Positions 25,684 to 34,431 are shown, numbered from the stretch's first letter. The stretch is 64,000 bases of DNA from Marinococcus luteus_A (GCF_034497705.1 NZ_JAXRUV010000003.1:62001-126000); one strand, 5' to 3'. Program-made: numbers and translations. The notes: generated by a model not told the origin, from the sequence alone.

Positions 25684-25711
25684 AAAAAACGCAGAGTAGG
25701 AATTACTCTGC
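25684..25711 (-). terminator. Terminator of the HesB-like gene, overlapping its stop codon
   Basis: On the minus strand GCAGAGTA (25711-25704) pairs with TACTCTGC (25698-25691), followed by GTTTTTTG. The stop codon is within the hairpin. Confidence 0.75.
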
Positions 25712-26008
25712 GTCACTGCTTTCGTTGTATTCAAATATAATCGTATCGTTTTTTCGGCTGAAACTGACATGCAGGTTATGCGCGCGCAAATACCAGCTGT
25801 CTGCGTCCTCCACAAAAAAAGTGAGGCCTTCTTCCTCTGTCGATACTGCAGGATTCTCGGGTCTATCAAGAGCAATGCCCATAGAAAAGCCGGGATAGAG
25901 CTGCGGAGAACCTCCATAACGAACATAAAATCTTACAGTATCGCCGCTCTCAATATTGAGTTCTTCTTTCATCCATTTAACCGCGGGACGGGTAATTGTT
26001 ATATCCAT
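25703..26008 (-). CDS. HesB/IscA-like fold protein (YneR family)
   Basis: The 101-residue protein starts MDITITRPAVKWMKEEL at ATG 26008, seven bases after AAGGAG. It matches the YneR branch of the HesB/YadR fold: VRFYVRYGGSP, GFSMGIALDRPENPA, LTFFVEDADSWYL. It lacks the three conserved cysteines of true IscA/SufA Fe-S carriers; the only cysteine (MCM) is upstream of the chosen start. Function unknown; the fold is a confident call, an Fe-S role is not. Confidence 0.88.
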   Translation of the reverse strand: MDITITRPAVKWMKEELNIESGDTVRFYVRYGGSPQLYPGFSMGIALDRPENPAVSTEEEGLTFFVEDADSWYLRAHNLHVSFSRKNDTIIFEYNESSDAE

Positions 26009-26081
26009 ACACAAGCTCCTTCAAAGAATGATATATAATTGTTCCCTTATTCGCATTGGAAGAAACACCAAAGAACATTAA

Positions 26082-26119
26082 GAAAAAGCAGCCCTTCTAA
26101 ATTAGAAAGGCTGCTTTTA
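26082..26119 (-). terminator. Terminator of the HU gene
   Basis: On the minus strand AAAAGCAGCC pairs with GGCTGCTTTTT around a central AT-rich region (TTTCTAATTTAGAAG also pairs). Confidence 0.8.
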
Positions 26120-26129
26120 AATATTTATG

Positions 26130-26402
26130 TTAGTTTACAGCGTCTTTCAGCTGTTTGCCTGGGCGAAATGCAGGGTTTTTCGTGGAAGGAATCTTGATTT
26201 CTGCACCCGTTTGTGGATTACGCCCTTTACGAGCGGCACGCTCGCGTACTTCAAAGCTTCCAAATCCAACTAACTGGATTTTGTCGCCTTTTTTCAAAGT
26301 TTCTGTGATGCTGTCGAATACAGCGTCTACAGCTTTGGAAGCGTCTTTTTTCGAAAGCTCAGCCTGGTCTGAAACTGCGTTGATTAAATCCGTCTTGTTC
26401 AT
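26130..26402 (-). CDS. hbs: HU-type DNA-binding protein
   Basis: HU is a dimeric nucleoid protein that bends and compacts DNA. The 90-residue sequence begins MNKTDLINAVSDQAELSKKD and has the DNA-binding arm GRNPQTGAEIKIP followed by NPAFRPGKQLKDAVN, all family-typical. ATG 26402 has AAAGGGAG upstream; the longer open frame is not supported. It is a single-gene unit here, between the HesB-like gene and the mrp operon. Bacillus HU lies in a different neighbourhood, so this may be a second HU copy; that cannot be judged from the window. Confidence 0.96.
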   Translation of the reverse strand: MNKTDLINAVSDQAELSKKDASKAVDAVFDSITETLKKGDKIQLVGFGSFEVRERAARKGRNPQTGAEIKIPSTKNPAFRPGKQLKDAVN

Positions 26403-26447
26403 GAAAATACTCCCTTTCATTCCATAAATTTAGAGTCTTTCATACCA

Positions 26448-26477
26448 AATTAACTCATGAAAAGCCCGGTATGTCAA
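26448..26477 (-). promoter_or_regulatory. Candidate promoter of the HU gene
   Basis: On the minus strand a perfect TTGACA (26477-26472) and a weak TTAATT (26453-26448) are 18 bases apart. Bases 26478-26633 hold AT-rich sequence and nothing else I can name. Confidence 0.5.
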
Positions 26478-26633
26478 CCCTTCCATTTATTTTAGTAGGT
26501 TTCTAAGAAGAAAAGCCAGAAATAAAGCAAATATATTTTAAAAATACTTCCATTATTCTGGTTTTTTTCTTAAACCCTATCATAACAAGGGTTTGATAAG
26601 AATTCCAGTATTTATGAGAAAAAGATTAAATAT

Positions 26634-26664
26634 CAAAAAAACTGGACCAGATAAACGGTCCAGC
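26634..26664 (-). terminator. Terminator of the mrp operon
   Basis: On the minus strand CTGGACC (26663-26657) pairs with GGTCCAG (26648-26642), followed by TTTTTTT. Confidence 0.85.
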
Positions 26665-26670
26665 TTTTTC

Positions 26671-27054
26671 TTAATGGTCATTATCTGTTTTTTCTTCGTG
26701 GTAGGACCGGTTCTTTTCCCTGGAGCGGCTGAGAGCATCCTGCGAGCTTCCCTCTGCCAGCGGAACGCCGGCATTATACGCTGCTCTTGCGATCAGGTGG
26801 CCACCTACAGGTGCAGTCACAAATACAAATACTAGGGTCAGCACGAAGCGGAGACTGAAGGTTTGTGTGTGTACCATGAAAAACAAAAAGGCACCAAGAA
26901 CAACGCACAGCACTCCTAAAGTAGCCGCCTTTGTGGCAGCGTGAGAGCGTGTGAAAATATCCGGCAGGCGAATCAGACCGACAGCGCTTATGATGCTGAA
27001 GGCCGCTCCAAAAAGGGCGAGCAGTGCTACAATCCAGTCAACGATCTCGGTCAT
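26671..27054 (-). CDS. mrpG: Na+/H+ antiporter subunit MrpG
   Basis: Last gene of the seven-gene mrp operon. The 127-residue protein has three membrane helices (IVALLALFGAAFSIISAVG, an ATLGVLCVVLGAFLFF helix, FVLTLVFVFVTAPVGGHLIA) and the family motif RLPDIFTRSHAATKAATLG. MrpG is needed for the intact antiporter complex. The C-terminal tail is charged and probably cytoplasmic. ATG 27054 is preferred over TTG 27060; it overlaps the end of mrpF. A terminator follows its stop codon immediately. Confidence 0.94.
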   Translation of the reverse strand: MTEIVDWIVALLALFGAAFSIISAVGLIRLPDIFTRSHAATKAATLGVLCVVLGAFLFFMVHTQTFSLRFVLTLVFVFVTAPVGGHLIARAAYNAGVPLAEGSSQDALSRSREKNRSYHEEKTDNDH

Positions 27055-27325
27055 GCTCAATCACAACACCTTTTTCAATATATTTGGCGAAGGCTACCGT
27101 ACCGATGAAGGCCAGGATTGCAAGCAGCAGCATAACTTCAATGAACGCTGTCGTATTCAAAATAATGCAGAAGAGAGCTGTTAGACTAATCAGCTGAATA
27201 CCGATAACGTCGAGAGCAATAACGCGGTCCGGCATCGACGGCCCTTTAAACACCCGGTACAGTGTGACCAGAATGGATATGGTGACGAGCGTTGCTGCTG
27301 TGATATAAATCGCATTTAATATCAT
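27038..27325 (-). CDS. mrpF: Na+/H+ antiporter subunit MrpF
   Basis: The 95-residue protein has three membrane helices and the MrpF signature GPSMPDRVIALDVIGIQLI. MrpF is a small integral subunit of the Mrp complex, also linked to cholate efflux in B. subtilis. It starts one base inside the mrpE stop (TAATG) and overlaps mrpG by about 17 to 23 bases, showing tight translational coupling. Confidence 0.94.
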   Translation of the reverse strand: MILNAIYITAATLVTISILVTLYRVFKGPSMPDRVIALDVIGIQLISLTALFCIILNTTAFIEVMLLLAILAFIGTVAFAKYIEKGVVIEHDRDR

Positions 27326-27801
27326 TATCTGCTGACCTCCCTAATCGCTTTTTCGAATGAATTGCGAATTTCTTCTTGAGCCGCTTCCACGCTCTGCAGG
27401 TCCATCGCATGGATAAACAATGAACGGTTATCCGGAGCAACTTCGACTACCAGCGTTCCTGGCGTAAGAGTAATTAAAAGCGACAGCAGTGTTATTTCCC
27501 ATTCTTGCTCCAGAGTGGTTTCCATTTCAAAGATCCCGGGACTGATGTTTAATTTAGGACTCAGGATCTGTCGGGCGACAGAGAAACTGGAAAGAATTAA
27601 TTCCTTAAAAAAGATGAGCACTAGCACCAGGGCCGCATAGACCCGGTGGAAATACAGTCTCTCCCGGAAAAAGCCCCGCATGAAATACAGGACGAGAAGG
27701 CCAAGAAAAAAGCCGCTGATAAAGGATGCAAACGACCATGCATCATTAATAATCATCCAGAGCAGAGCCATAACAATATTGATCATAATCTGAAACGACA
27801 T
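27325..27801 (-). CDS. mrpE: Na+/H+ antiporter subunit MrpE
   Basis: The 158-residue length is exactly usual for MrpE. There are two or three N-terminal membrane helices (FQIMINIVMALLWMIIND, FISGFFLGLLVLYFM, VYAALVLVLIFFKELIL) and a cytoplasmic C-terminal domain with LNISPGIFEMETTLEQEWEI and LSLLITLTPGTLVVEV. It is part of the MrpEFG module. It overlaps both neighbours by one base (TAATG). Confidence 0.95.
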   Translation of the reverse strand: MSFQIMINIVMALLWMIINDAWSFASFISGFFLGLLVLYFMRGFFRERLYFHRVYAALVLVLIFFKELILSSFSVARQILSPKLNISPGIFEMETTLEQEWEITLLSLLITLTPGTLVVEVAPDNRSLFIHAMDLQSVEAAQEEIRNSFEKAIREVSR

Positions 27802-29288
27802 TATGAATTCCCCCCTAACACAGCTTCAACATAGGCACGGGGATTGATCAGCGTTTCTGCTGCGCTTTCCACAAAAGGATACATAATTTCGGCACCAAAG
27901 CCCATGAATGCAGACAGCGCTACGAGAAAGACGATTGAAGGCATCTGTGCTTTAATACTGCCGTGCTGCTTTGCATGGGTAAGCACCGGCTCCCCTAAAA
28001 AGCCCTGGAGGAAAATGCGTATTACAGAATACAGTACGAGCAGACTTGCAACCATCATGACGGCTACGACAATATAATGACCGGCTTCGGCACCGCCGAC
28101 AACAAGCATCAGCTTACCGGGAAAGCCGCCAAGAGGAGGAACGCCGGCGAGGGCAAGGGCGGAAATGAAAAACATCCACGTGAGAAGCGGGTGGTGCTTA
28201 ATAATTCCCCCCATACCTGAGAGCTTACTGGTTCCGGCTGCAGTAATCAGAGCCCCAATAATCAGAAACAGTGCTGCTTTAATAACGATATCGTGCAGCA
28301 GGTAATATATGGCCCCTACAAACGCATCGCTGTTTAATGAAGCGACACCGAAGAGGATAAACCCGACAGCTACAATAACATTGTATACTAAAATCAATTT
28401 AACATCCCTGTAAGCAATTGCACCGATAACACCGATAATCATCGTCACTGCTGAAAGGACGAGAAGAATGGTGTGTGTAACGGCCGTATCTTCGTTAAAG
28501 ATAACAGAGTAGGTTCTAAAAATGCTGTAGATGCCGACCTTGGTCAAAAGAGCAGCAAATATCGCCCCGATGGCTGTTGGAGGCACTGAATATGATCCCG
28601 GCAGCCAGAAGTACAGAGGGAATAACGCTCCTTTTAATCCAAACACGATTAAAAACAAAATGGCAATAACCGTGATAATCGGTTCAGAGCCTGCTTCACT
28701 GACCCGCTCGCTGAGCTGGGCCATGTTCAGCGTGCCTGTAACGGCGTACAGGTACGCCACGCCAATAACGAAAAAAGCGGAGGAAACGACGTTTACAATA
28801 ACGTAGTTAAACGATTCCTTCAGCTGTGTTTTTGTACCGCCGTGGCCGATTAAAGCGTAGGAGGCTAATAGAAGAACCTCGAAACAGACAAACAGGTTGA
28901 AAATATCGCCAGTCAGAAAAGCCCCGGACACCCCAGCGATTAAAAACTGGAAAAAGGCGTAGTAATAATATTTTTCCCGCTCCACTCCTATGGTGCTGAA
29001 GGAGAAATAAATAATGGGAAGCGCCACAAGGGCCGTAGTCGTCGTTAAAAGCACGGCTAACGAATCCCCTACCAGAACAATGCCAAACGGAGCTTCCCAG
29101 CCGCCGAGCTCAAGAGTCATGATTCCGTTGGCCAATATGTACGTAAGCAAAAAGATATTGACGCCAATCAAGATCAGGCTCGTAATAAATGCCCAGGTAC
29201 GCTGAGCGGTGACATGCTTTGGAAAAAACAATGCCACAATCCCTGCGATGAGAGGGATAAGGACCGGAAGGATCAGCCAATTACTCAT
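27801..29288 (-). CDS. mrpD: Na+/H+ antiporter subunit MrpD
   Basis: The 495-residue, about 14-helix protein belongs to the family of proton-translocating subunits shared with complex I (NuoM/NuoN). It has the conserved lysine/glutamate helices, for example FNLFVCFEVLLLASYALIGH, and the FGLKGALFPLYFWLPGSY block. With MrpA it forms the ion-translocating core of the antiporter. It overlaps mrpC by eight bases. Confidence 0.96.
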   Translation of the reverse strand: MSNWLILPVLIPLIAGIVALFFPKHVTAQRTWAFITSLILIGVNIFLLTYILANGIMTLELGGWEAPFGIVLVGDSLAVLLTTTTALVALPIIYFSFSTIGVEREKYYYYAFFQFLIAGVSGAFLTGDIFNLFVCFEVLLLASYALIGHGGTKTQLKESFNYVIVNVVSSAFFVIGVAYLYAVTGTLNMAQLSERVSEAGSEPIITVIAILFLIVFGLKGALFPLYFWLPGSYSVPPTAIGAIFAALLTKVGIYSIFRTYSVIFNEDTAVTHTILLVLSAVTMIIGVIGAIAYRDVKLILVYNVIVAVGFILFGVASLNSDAFVGAIYYLLHDIVIKAALFLIIGALITAAGTSKLSGMGGIIKHHPLLTWMFFISALALAGVPPLGGFPGKLMLVVGGAEAGHYIVVAVMMVASLLVLYSVIRIFLQGFLGEPVLTHAKQHGSIKAQMPSIVFLVALSAFMGFGAEIMYPFVESAAETLINPRAYVEAVLGGNS

Positions 29289-29622
29289 CAGTATCAGTTC
29301 CTCTCAGTTGGTCAGTCTCAGCCGCCCCGGTCACTTTGTACGTACGGTATCCTAAAACGAGAATAAAAGACGTTACTCCAAAGCTGATAACGATAGCTGT
29401 CAATATCAGCGCCTGAGGGAGCGGGTCTACATAAGTGTCAGCTTCAAGACCAAGCAGTGGGGGGGCCCCAGTCTTCAGCCCCGCCATGGTCAAAAGCAGC
29501 AAATGGGCTCCGTGGCTTAAAACTGAGCTGCCAATAATAATGCGGATTAAGTTTTTCGTCAGTATTAAATACAAACCGACAGTAAATAAGAAGCCGGCAA
29601 GGATAGACATAATTATTTCCAC
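29281..29622 (-). CDS. mrpC: Na+/H+ antiporter subunit MrpC
   Basis: The 113-residue protein is homologous to complex I NuoK: three membrane helices with IIIGSSVLSHGAHLLLLTM and DPLPQALILTAIVISFGVT as the typical motifs. It starts at GTG 29622 with GGAGAGGA upstream, overlapping the mrpB stop by one base; ATG 29610 is an alternative. The acidic C-terminal tail (ETDQLRGTDTDE) is cytoplasmic. Confidence 0.95.
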   Translation of the reverse strand: MEIIMSILAGFLFTVGLYLILTKNLIRIIIGSSVLSHGAHLLLLTMAGLKTGAPPLLGLEADTYVDPLPQALILTAIVISFGVTSFILVLGYRTYKVTGAAETDQLRGTDTDE

Positions 29623-30044
29623 TATTTATCCTCTCCGATCGTTTGAATAATAGTCATAGCCGTTCCAATAACGACCAGATAAACACCCAGGTCGAAGGCG
29701 AGGGTGGTCGTCAGTTCCAGTTCGCCCAGTACGGGAAAATGAAAATAACCGAAGGTCTGTGAAAGAAACGGTACCGAGAAGAAAAACGAGCCTACGCCGG
29801 TACCAACAGCAAATACAAGGCCGACCGCTGTCATTATTTTGTAATCAATCGGGAGAGCCCGGCGGATCGTTTCCATATCGAAGGCGAGAAGCAGAAGAAC
29901 TAAAGCAGCGCTTGTCATCAGCCCCCCGATAAAGCCGCCTCCAGGCTCCTGATGGCCGTTGAAAAAGATATAGACTGCAAACAGAAAGATGAGAAATGAA
30001 ATGAATTTCGTTACTGTCTGCAAAATGATGTCGTTGTACTTCAT
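29622..30044 (-). CDS. mrpB: Na+/H+ antiporter subunit MrpB
   Basis: The 140-residue protein has four membrane helices and the MrpB signature GHQEPGGGFIGGLMTSAALV. It is required for antiporter assembly and sits in the membrane beside MrpA. ATG 30044 overlaps the mrpA stop by four bases (ATGA). Confidence 0.96.
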   Translation of the reverse strand: MKYNDIILQTVTKFISFLIFLFAVYIFFNGHQEPGGGFIGGLMTSAALVLLLLAFDMETIRRALPIDYKIMTAVGLVFAVGTGVGSFFFSVPFLSQTFGYFHFPVLGELELTTTLAFDLGVYLVVIGTAMTIIQTIGEDK

Positions 30045-32446
30045 TTATTCTCGCCTCCTGCCAGCCGTAATTTAATTAAGGAGTATACCCCTAGGGAGGC
30101 AATACCTAATACGAGAATTTCAAGCAGGGTATCAAATCCCCGGAAATCCACTAGAATAACGTTTACGACGTTGTTGCCGCCTGCCTCTTTATAGCTGTTT
30201 TCCAGAAAGAAGTCAGAGATCGATGGAAACAGTCTGGTGCCGCTGGCGGAAAGCCCTATTAATGTGACAGTGAGTCCGACTGCAGCTGAGATGACAAGGT
30301 TGACCGCATGAAATTTCGTTTCCTTCAAAGCATCGAAAATTTGAGGGAAATGATAGAAACAAAGTAAAAATAACGTCACCGAAACGGTCTCAATCGTCAG
30401 CTGAGTCAATGCCAGATCCGGCGCCCGAAACAATACGAAGAACAGGGCCACCGTATAGCCGAGCACGCCCAGGGAAATGATCGCCTTCAACCGGGACCGG
30501 GTAAACATAAGAATAAGGGAGGACCCTATCAGCACAAGTGAGAGAACGGCTTCATAAGGGCTGACCGGAACCATATTTTCGACATCGATGGTAAATGCTC
30601 CAGTACCGAAAAGTGAGAAAAGGAGCAGCACCACGGTGAAAGAGAAAATATATATAAAGTAATCTCTTACGAGCCCGGTCATATGCCAGGACATTAAGGC
30701 GTGAGAAGAGCGGTCAAGCCCTTCAAGAGAGCGATTGTACGCCTGGTTAAACAGACGGTTTTCCGGAAAGATGGCGTGCATTTTATTCCACTTTTGCAGC
30801 GCCAGAAATATGACCGTACCAAGCAGAACGACGCCGATAGTCATAAACAGTTCAAGGGAAAAGCCGTGCCAGAAGTAAATGTCCACCCCAAATGACCCTG
30901 TCTGGGCAAGTTCAGGCATAATAGACGCCATTGCCGGTTCGATAATCGTTGGCACAAGTGTGTTCGGGAAAAAGCCGATAAACAACACAAGAGCTACGAG
31001 AATAAGGGGAGACAAAAGCATGCCAAGCGGAGCTTCGTGTGGTTTGGTTGGAAGCTTTTCCTTCTGGAGCTTCCCGGTAAAGGTCCGGAAAATGATCATC
31101 ATGGAGTAAACGAAAGTGAAAATACTCGCTGCCCAGGCAACGATTGGAAGCAAAATACCAATGGAATCTGCACTGTACTGCGGGAAGTGAGTAATTTCCA
31201 CCATGGACATGAAAAACATTTCTTTACTTAAAAATCCGTTAAACGGTGGCAGGCCAGCCATTGAAAATCCGACGATAACGGCAATGGTAAAGGAAATTGG
31301 CATTAACGTCATGAGACCGCCAAGCCGCCGGATGTCCCGGGTGCCTGTTTCGTGATCAATGATACCTACCATCATAAACAGGCTTCCTTTGTAGGTGGCA
31401 TGGTTAATTAAGTGAAAAATGGCAGCTGCCACCGCAATCGTGTAGGCATTGTTGTCGATACTGTCATAGTGAAGCGCTGCAGCCCCGGCGCCGAGCATCG
31501 ATAAAATCATTCCGAGCTGACTGACCGTGGAGTACGCGAGGATACCTTTTAAATCGGTCTGGCGTATTGCAGAAAGGGACCCCCATATGAGAGTAAGAAG
31601 CCCGAAGCCGGTGACAAGCCAGAACCAATAGGCACTGACCGCAAACAGGGGGGTCATGCGGGCAACTAAATAAATGCCCGCTTTAACCATTGTCGCGGAG
31701 TGCAGGTAGGCACTAACTGGCGTCGGCGCTTCCATTGCGTCCGGCAGCCAGATGTGAAACGGAAACTGTGCGGACTTTGTAAACGCCCCAAGCAGAATCA
31801 AAAGCATGGCCGGCAGAAAAAGCGGGCTGTCGGCGAGCTGGTCCGAAGCTTCCAGGATGCCGCGAATGCTGTAGGTGCCGGTTACAGAAGCGATAAGCAC
31901 AAAACCAACCAAAAGGGCAAAGCCGCCCATAACGGTAATGAGCAGAGATTTTAACGCACCGTAGCGAGATTTTTCCTTCGTATACCAATAAGAAATCAAG
32001 AGAAATGATGAAATGCTCGTTATTTCCCAGAAGGTATATAAAACGATTAAATTATCTGACAACGTAAGGCCCAGCATGGCCCCCATAAAAAGCATCAAAT
32101 ATGTATAAAAATTATTTAACTGCTCCTTATGCTTATCCAGGTAATAGATGGAATAGAGAACTACAAGAGCCCCGATCCCTGTAATCAGCAGTGCAAATAA
32201 AAGGCCGAGACCGTCTACATAGGCAATATAATCAACGCCTAAGGAAGGGATCCATTCGAATGTTTTCATGACGGAGCCCGTGCCGGAAACGTCCGGAAGG
32301 TAGCTTAAAAAGTAGCTGAAAAGAATAATAGGAACAATAAGAACAAACCATCCTGTATGTATACGCGGAATAAATTTATACAGAAGAGGCACCAGCACAG
32401 CAGCCAAAAATGGTGCAATGATGGCTAGGTGTAAAATAGTAAACAT
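30041..32446 (-). CDS. mrpA: Na+/H+ antiporter subunit MrpA
   Basis: This is the largest subunit, 801 residues from ATG 32446 (AAGGAGG nine bases upstream), the same length as in B. subtilis. The first 500 residues form a NuoL-like proton-translocating domain (FWEITSISSFLLISYWY, KSAQFPFHIWLPDAMEAPTP); the C-terminal part contains the MrpA-specific domain with RAPDLALTQLTIETVSVTLF, ending in an MrpB-like helix bundle. Mrp antiporters expel Na+ in exchange for H+ and are essential for alkaline and saline growth in alkaliphilic Bacillus. The whole operon mrpA-G is intact here. Confidence 0.97.
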   Translation of the reverse strand: MFTILHLAIIAPFLAAVLVPLLYKFIPRIHTGWFVLIVPIILFSYFLSYLPDVSGTGSVMKTFEWIPSLGVDYIAYVDGLGLLFALLITGIGALVVLYSIYYLDKHKEQLNNFYTYLMLFMGAMLGLTLSDNLIVLYTFWEITSISSFLLISYWYTKEKSRYGALKSLLITVMGGFALLVGFVLIASVTGTYSIRGILEASDQLADSPLFLPAMLLILLGAFTKSAQFPFHIWLPDAMEAPTPVSAYLHSATMVKAGIYLVARMTPLFAVSAYWFWLVTGFGLLTLIWGSLSAIRQTDLKGILAYSTVSQLGMILSMLGAGAAALHYDSIDNNAYTIAVAAAIFHLINHATYKGSLFMMVGIIDHETGTRDIRRLGGLMTLMPISFTIAVIVGFSMAGLPPFNGFLSKEMFFMSMVEITHFPQYSADSIGILLPIVAWAASIFTFVYSMMIIFRTFTGKLQKEKLPTKPHEAPLGMLLSPLILVALVLFIGFFPNTLVPTIIEPAMASIMPELAQTGSFGVDIYFWHGFSLELFMTIGVVLLGTVIFLALQKWNKMHAIFPENRLFNQAYNRSLEGLDRSSHALMSWHMTGLVRDYFIYIFSFTVVLLLFSLFGTGAFTIDVENMVPVSPYEAVLSLVLIGSSLILMFTRSRLKAIISLGVLGYTVALFFVLFRAPDLALTQLTIETVSVTLFLLCFYHFPQIFDALKETKFHAVNLVISAAVGLTVTLIGLSASGTRLFPSISDFFLENSYKEAGGNNVVNVILVDFRGFDTLLEILVLGIASLGVYSLIKLRLAGGENK

Positions 32447-32491
32447 GAAGAACCTCCTTGTTAGTTTCGATCGCCACTGAATTCTTTTCAC

Positions 32492-32520
32492 ATTATAGCG
32501 TATATCTAAACGCCTTGCAT
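32492..32520 (-). promoter_or_regulatory. Candidate promoter of the mrp operon
   Basis: On the minus strand a perfect TATAAT (32497-32492) is present, but the -35 position 17 bases away reads ATGCAA, a poor match. An activator or another start may be involved. Confidence 0.45.
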
Positions 32521-32592
32521 TAGAAGCGAATCCCGGAAACAGCAATCATTTCAAACACATATATAGGAAGAGATGGGGGCTCTTTTCACAAT

Positions 32593-32639
32593 TTTTTTTT
32601 CAATCTTGTATAACGTCTCTAAAGAAAATTGAAAAAAAA
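32593..32639. repeat. Perfect 12-base AT inverted repeat
   Basis: TTTTTTTTCAAT (32593-32604) and ATTGAAAAAAAA (32628-32639) are exact inverted copies separated by 23 bases. It could act as a bidirectional weak terminator or insulator between the two promoters. Confidence 0.5.
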
Positions 32640-32698
32640 GCTTCTGACGGTTATACTTGCTGTTTGTACGGCTTATGACGGAAAACAACGCCAGATTA

Positions 32699-32728
32699 TT
32701 GCGATATTTGAATAAGGGTTTGTTAAAA
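32699..32728 (+). promoter_or_regulatory. Candidate promoter of the yqeG-rsfS operon
   Basis: TTGCGA (32699-32704) and TTAAAA (32723-32728) are 18 bases apart, followed by T. Confidence 0.4.
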
Positions 32729-32809
32729 TAGAAGAAATAAGTGTTTTTTATATTACAGTCAACTGCAGGCCGGAAGTTAAAGCAGGTCTGCTTGAAGGGA
32801 GACGGGATT

Positions 32810-33331
32810 TTGATTAAACGATTTATGCCCAATGAATACTTGCCGAGTGTTTTAGATCTCGATTTAGAACACCTGCGTGAAAATAATATTAAAGGTATTA
32901 TCACTGATTTGGATAATACTCTGGTAGAATGGGACCGGCCGGATATAACAAACGAGCTTGATGATTGGTTTTTCTTTTTACAGGAGCAGGGTTTTCAGGT
33001 AACTATTGTTTCCAACAACTCGGAGCACCGTGTGCGCTCATTTTCAGAGCCAAACGGCATTCATTTCATTCATTCGGCCAAAAAACCGATGAGCCGGGCG
33101 TTTCGAAAAGCAACCAGACGGATGGGACTCAAAAAGCGTGAAGTGGTTGTAGTCGGTGACCAGGTCCTGACGGATGTATTCGGAGGAAACCGGGCAGGAT
33201 TTTACACTGTGTTGGTTGTGCCGGTGGCCCAAAGCGATGGCTTTCTGACAAAAATTAACCGGAAGATAGAACGCCGGTTAATGAAGCGCTTAAAAGACAG
33301 AGGATTAATTCAATGGGAGGATACACAATGA
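32810..33331 (+). CDS. yqeG: HAD-family phosphatase YqeG
   Basis: The 173-residue protein is a subclass IIIA HAD phosphatase. Motif I is IITDLDNTLVEWD, motif II is in TIVSNNSE, and motif III in VVVGDQVLTDVFGGN. The substrate is unproven; related enzymes act on phosphatidylglycerophosphate or similar. TTG 32810 is the best start (AAGGGAG eight bases upstream, N-terminus LIKRFMPNEYL agreeing with the family); an upstream in-frame start lacks support. It overlaps yqeH by four bases (ATGA) and is the first gene of a seven-gene operon. Confidence 0.93.
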   Translation: MIKRFMPNEYLPSVLDLDLEHLRENNIKGIITDLDNTLVEWDRPDITNELDDWFFFLQEQGFQVTIVSNNSEHRVRSFSEPNGIHFIHSAKKPMSRAFRKATRRMGLKKREVVVVGDQVLTDVFGGNRAGFYTVLVVPVAQSDGFLTKINRKIERRLMKRLKDRGLIQWEDTQ

Positions 33332-34431
33332 CCGAAGAGCTGTACTGCGCCGGATGTGGGGCGCCTATTCAAAATGAGGATAAAAATAAAGCCGGGTACG
33401 TCCCGACATCAGCGCTAGTAGACAGAGCGACAGTGATCTGCCAGCGTTGTTTTCGTTTGAAGCATTATAATGAAGTTCAGGACGTGGACATGGAAGATCA
33501 GGACTTCCGTGATAAGCTGCATGAGCTTGGCAGAAAAAAAGCGCTTATTGTAAAAATTGTTGATGTGTTTGATTTTGAAGGCAGCTGGATTCCGGGATTT
33601 CAAAGATATGTCGGAGATAACCCGGTGCTTTTGATGGTCAACAAAACGGATCTGCTGCCGCATTCTTTAAATGAAAATAAGCTTCTCCACTGGATTCGCC
33701 GTCAGGCAAAGCATCAGGGATTAAAACCAAAGGACGTTGTTTTGCTGAGTGCCAAAAATAAACAGGGGATCCAGGAAGCCGCTTCAAGCATTGAAGAGCT
33801 GAGAAACGGCAGAGACGTTTACGTCACCGGGTGTACCAACGTTGGTAAATCTACATTTATTAATGCACTGATTGCTGAATTTGGTGAAAATGAAGAACAG
33901 GACATCACTACTTCTCATTTTCCGGGAACGACGCTTGACATGATTGAAGTTCCTTTAGATGAAGAGGCGAGTCTGTACGATACTCCCGGACTTATCAACG
34001 ATAAGCAGTTTGGGCGCAAACGGAGTCTAAAGGAGCGAAAAGAGTTTATTCCTGAAAAGGAATTAAAGCCAAAAGTGTACCAGCTTGAAAGTGGACAGAC
34101 GATATTTATCGGCGGTTATGTGCGCATGGATTTTGTCGAAGGCGACCCTAATTCATTTGTTGTATTCATGTCCAACCGGCTTCCTGTGCACCGCACCAAG
34201 CAGGATAACGCTGACCGCCTCCATCCGGACAGGGTCGGAGACGTATTAAAGCCGCCGTACAGCGTGGAGGATGCGCCGGAATTAACGAAGCACCGAATTG
34301 AAATTAAAGAGGAAAAGACAGATATTGTTGTGCAGGGGCTCGGATGGATTACGGTAACAAACCCCCGTGCTTCCGTGGATATTTACGTGCCGGTCGGCAC
34401 AGGAGTATCAAAACGGGAGGCGGTGATTTAA
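33328..34431 (+). CDS. yqeH: Ribosome-assembly GTPase YqeH
   Basis: YqeH is a circularly permuted GTPase needed for 30S subunit assembly in B. subtilis. The order of motifs shows the permutation: an N-terminal zinc finger (CAGCGAPIQ ... CQRCF), then G4 (MVNKTDLLP), G5-like LLSAKNKQG, G1 (TGCTNVGKSTFINA) and G3 (DTPGL). A C-terminal RNA-binding domain follows. ATG 33328 (367 residues) overlaps the yqeG stop and has GGGAGG upstream. Confidence 0.96.
   Translation: MTEELYCAGCGAPIQNEDKNKAGYVPTSALVDRATVICQRCFRLKHYNEVQDVDMEDQDFRDKLHELGRKKALIVKIVDVFDFEGSWIPGFQRYVGDNPVLLMVNKTDLLPHSLNENKLLHWIRRQAKHQGLKPKDVVLLSAKNKQGIQEAASSIEELRNGRDVYVTGCTNVGKSTFINALIAEFGENEEQDITTSHFPGTTLDMIEVPLDEEASLYDTPGLINDKQFGRKRSLKERKEFIPEKELKPKVYQLESGQTIFIGGYVRMDFVEGDPNSFVVFMSNRLPVHRTKQDNADRLHPDRVGDVLKPPYSVEDAPELTKHRIEIKEEKTDIVVQGLGWITVTNPRASVDIYVPVGTGVSKREAVI

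Larger units (their letters stand above)
25263..25702. other. 440-base stretch without a firm gene
   Basis: It holds the promoter of the S9 peptidase gene (minus), a possible 32-codon reading frame with AGGAGG (25473-25571, plus), and a strong plus-strand terminator (25620-25652). Something on the plus strand therefore appears to be transcribed here. Confidence 0.6.
32447..32809. other. Divergent intergenic region between mrpA and yqeG
   Basis: This 363-base AT-rich stretch holds the candidate promoters for the mrp operon (minus) and yqeG (plus), and a perfect AT inverted repeat (32593-32639). I see no credible gene. Confidence 0.6.

Noticed and set aside
26515..26574. Terminator-like CCAGAA/TTCTGG hairpin with T run upstream of the HU gene
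   Set aside because: The stem is six to eight bases with a loop of over 30 bases, and no plus-strand gene precedes it.
32551..32904. 117-codon minus-strand frame in the mrpA-yqeG gap
   Set aside because: AT-rich sequence with no ribosome site, overlapping the yqeG start and both promoters.
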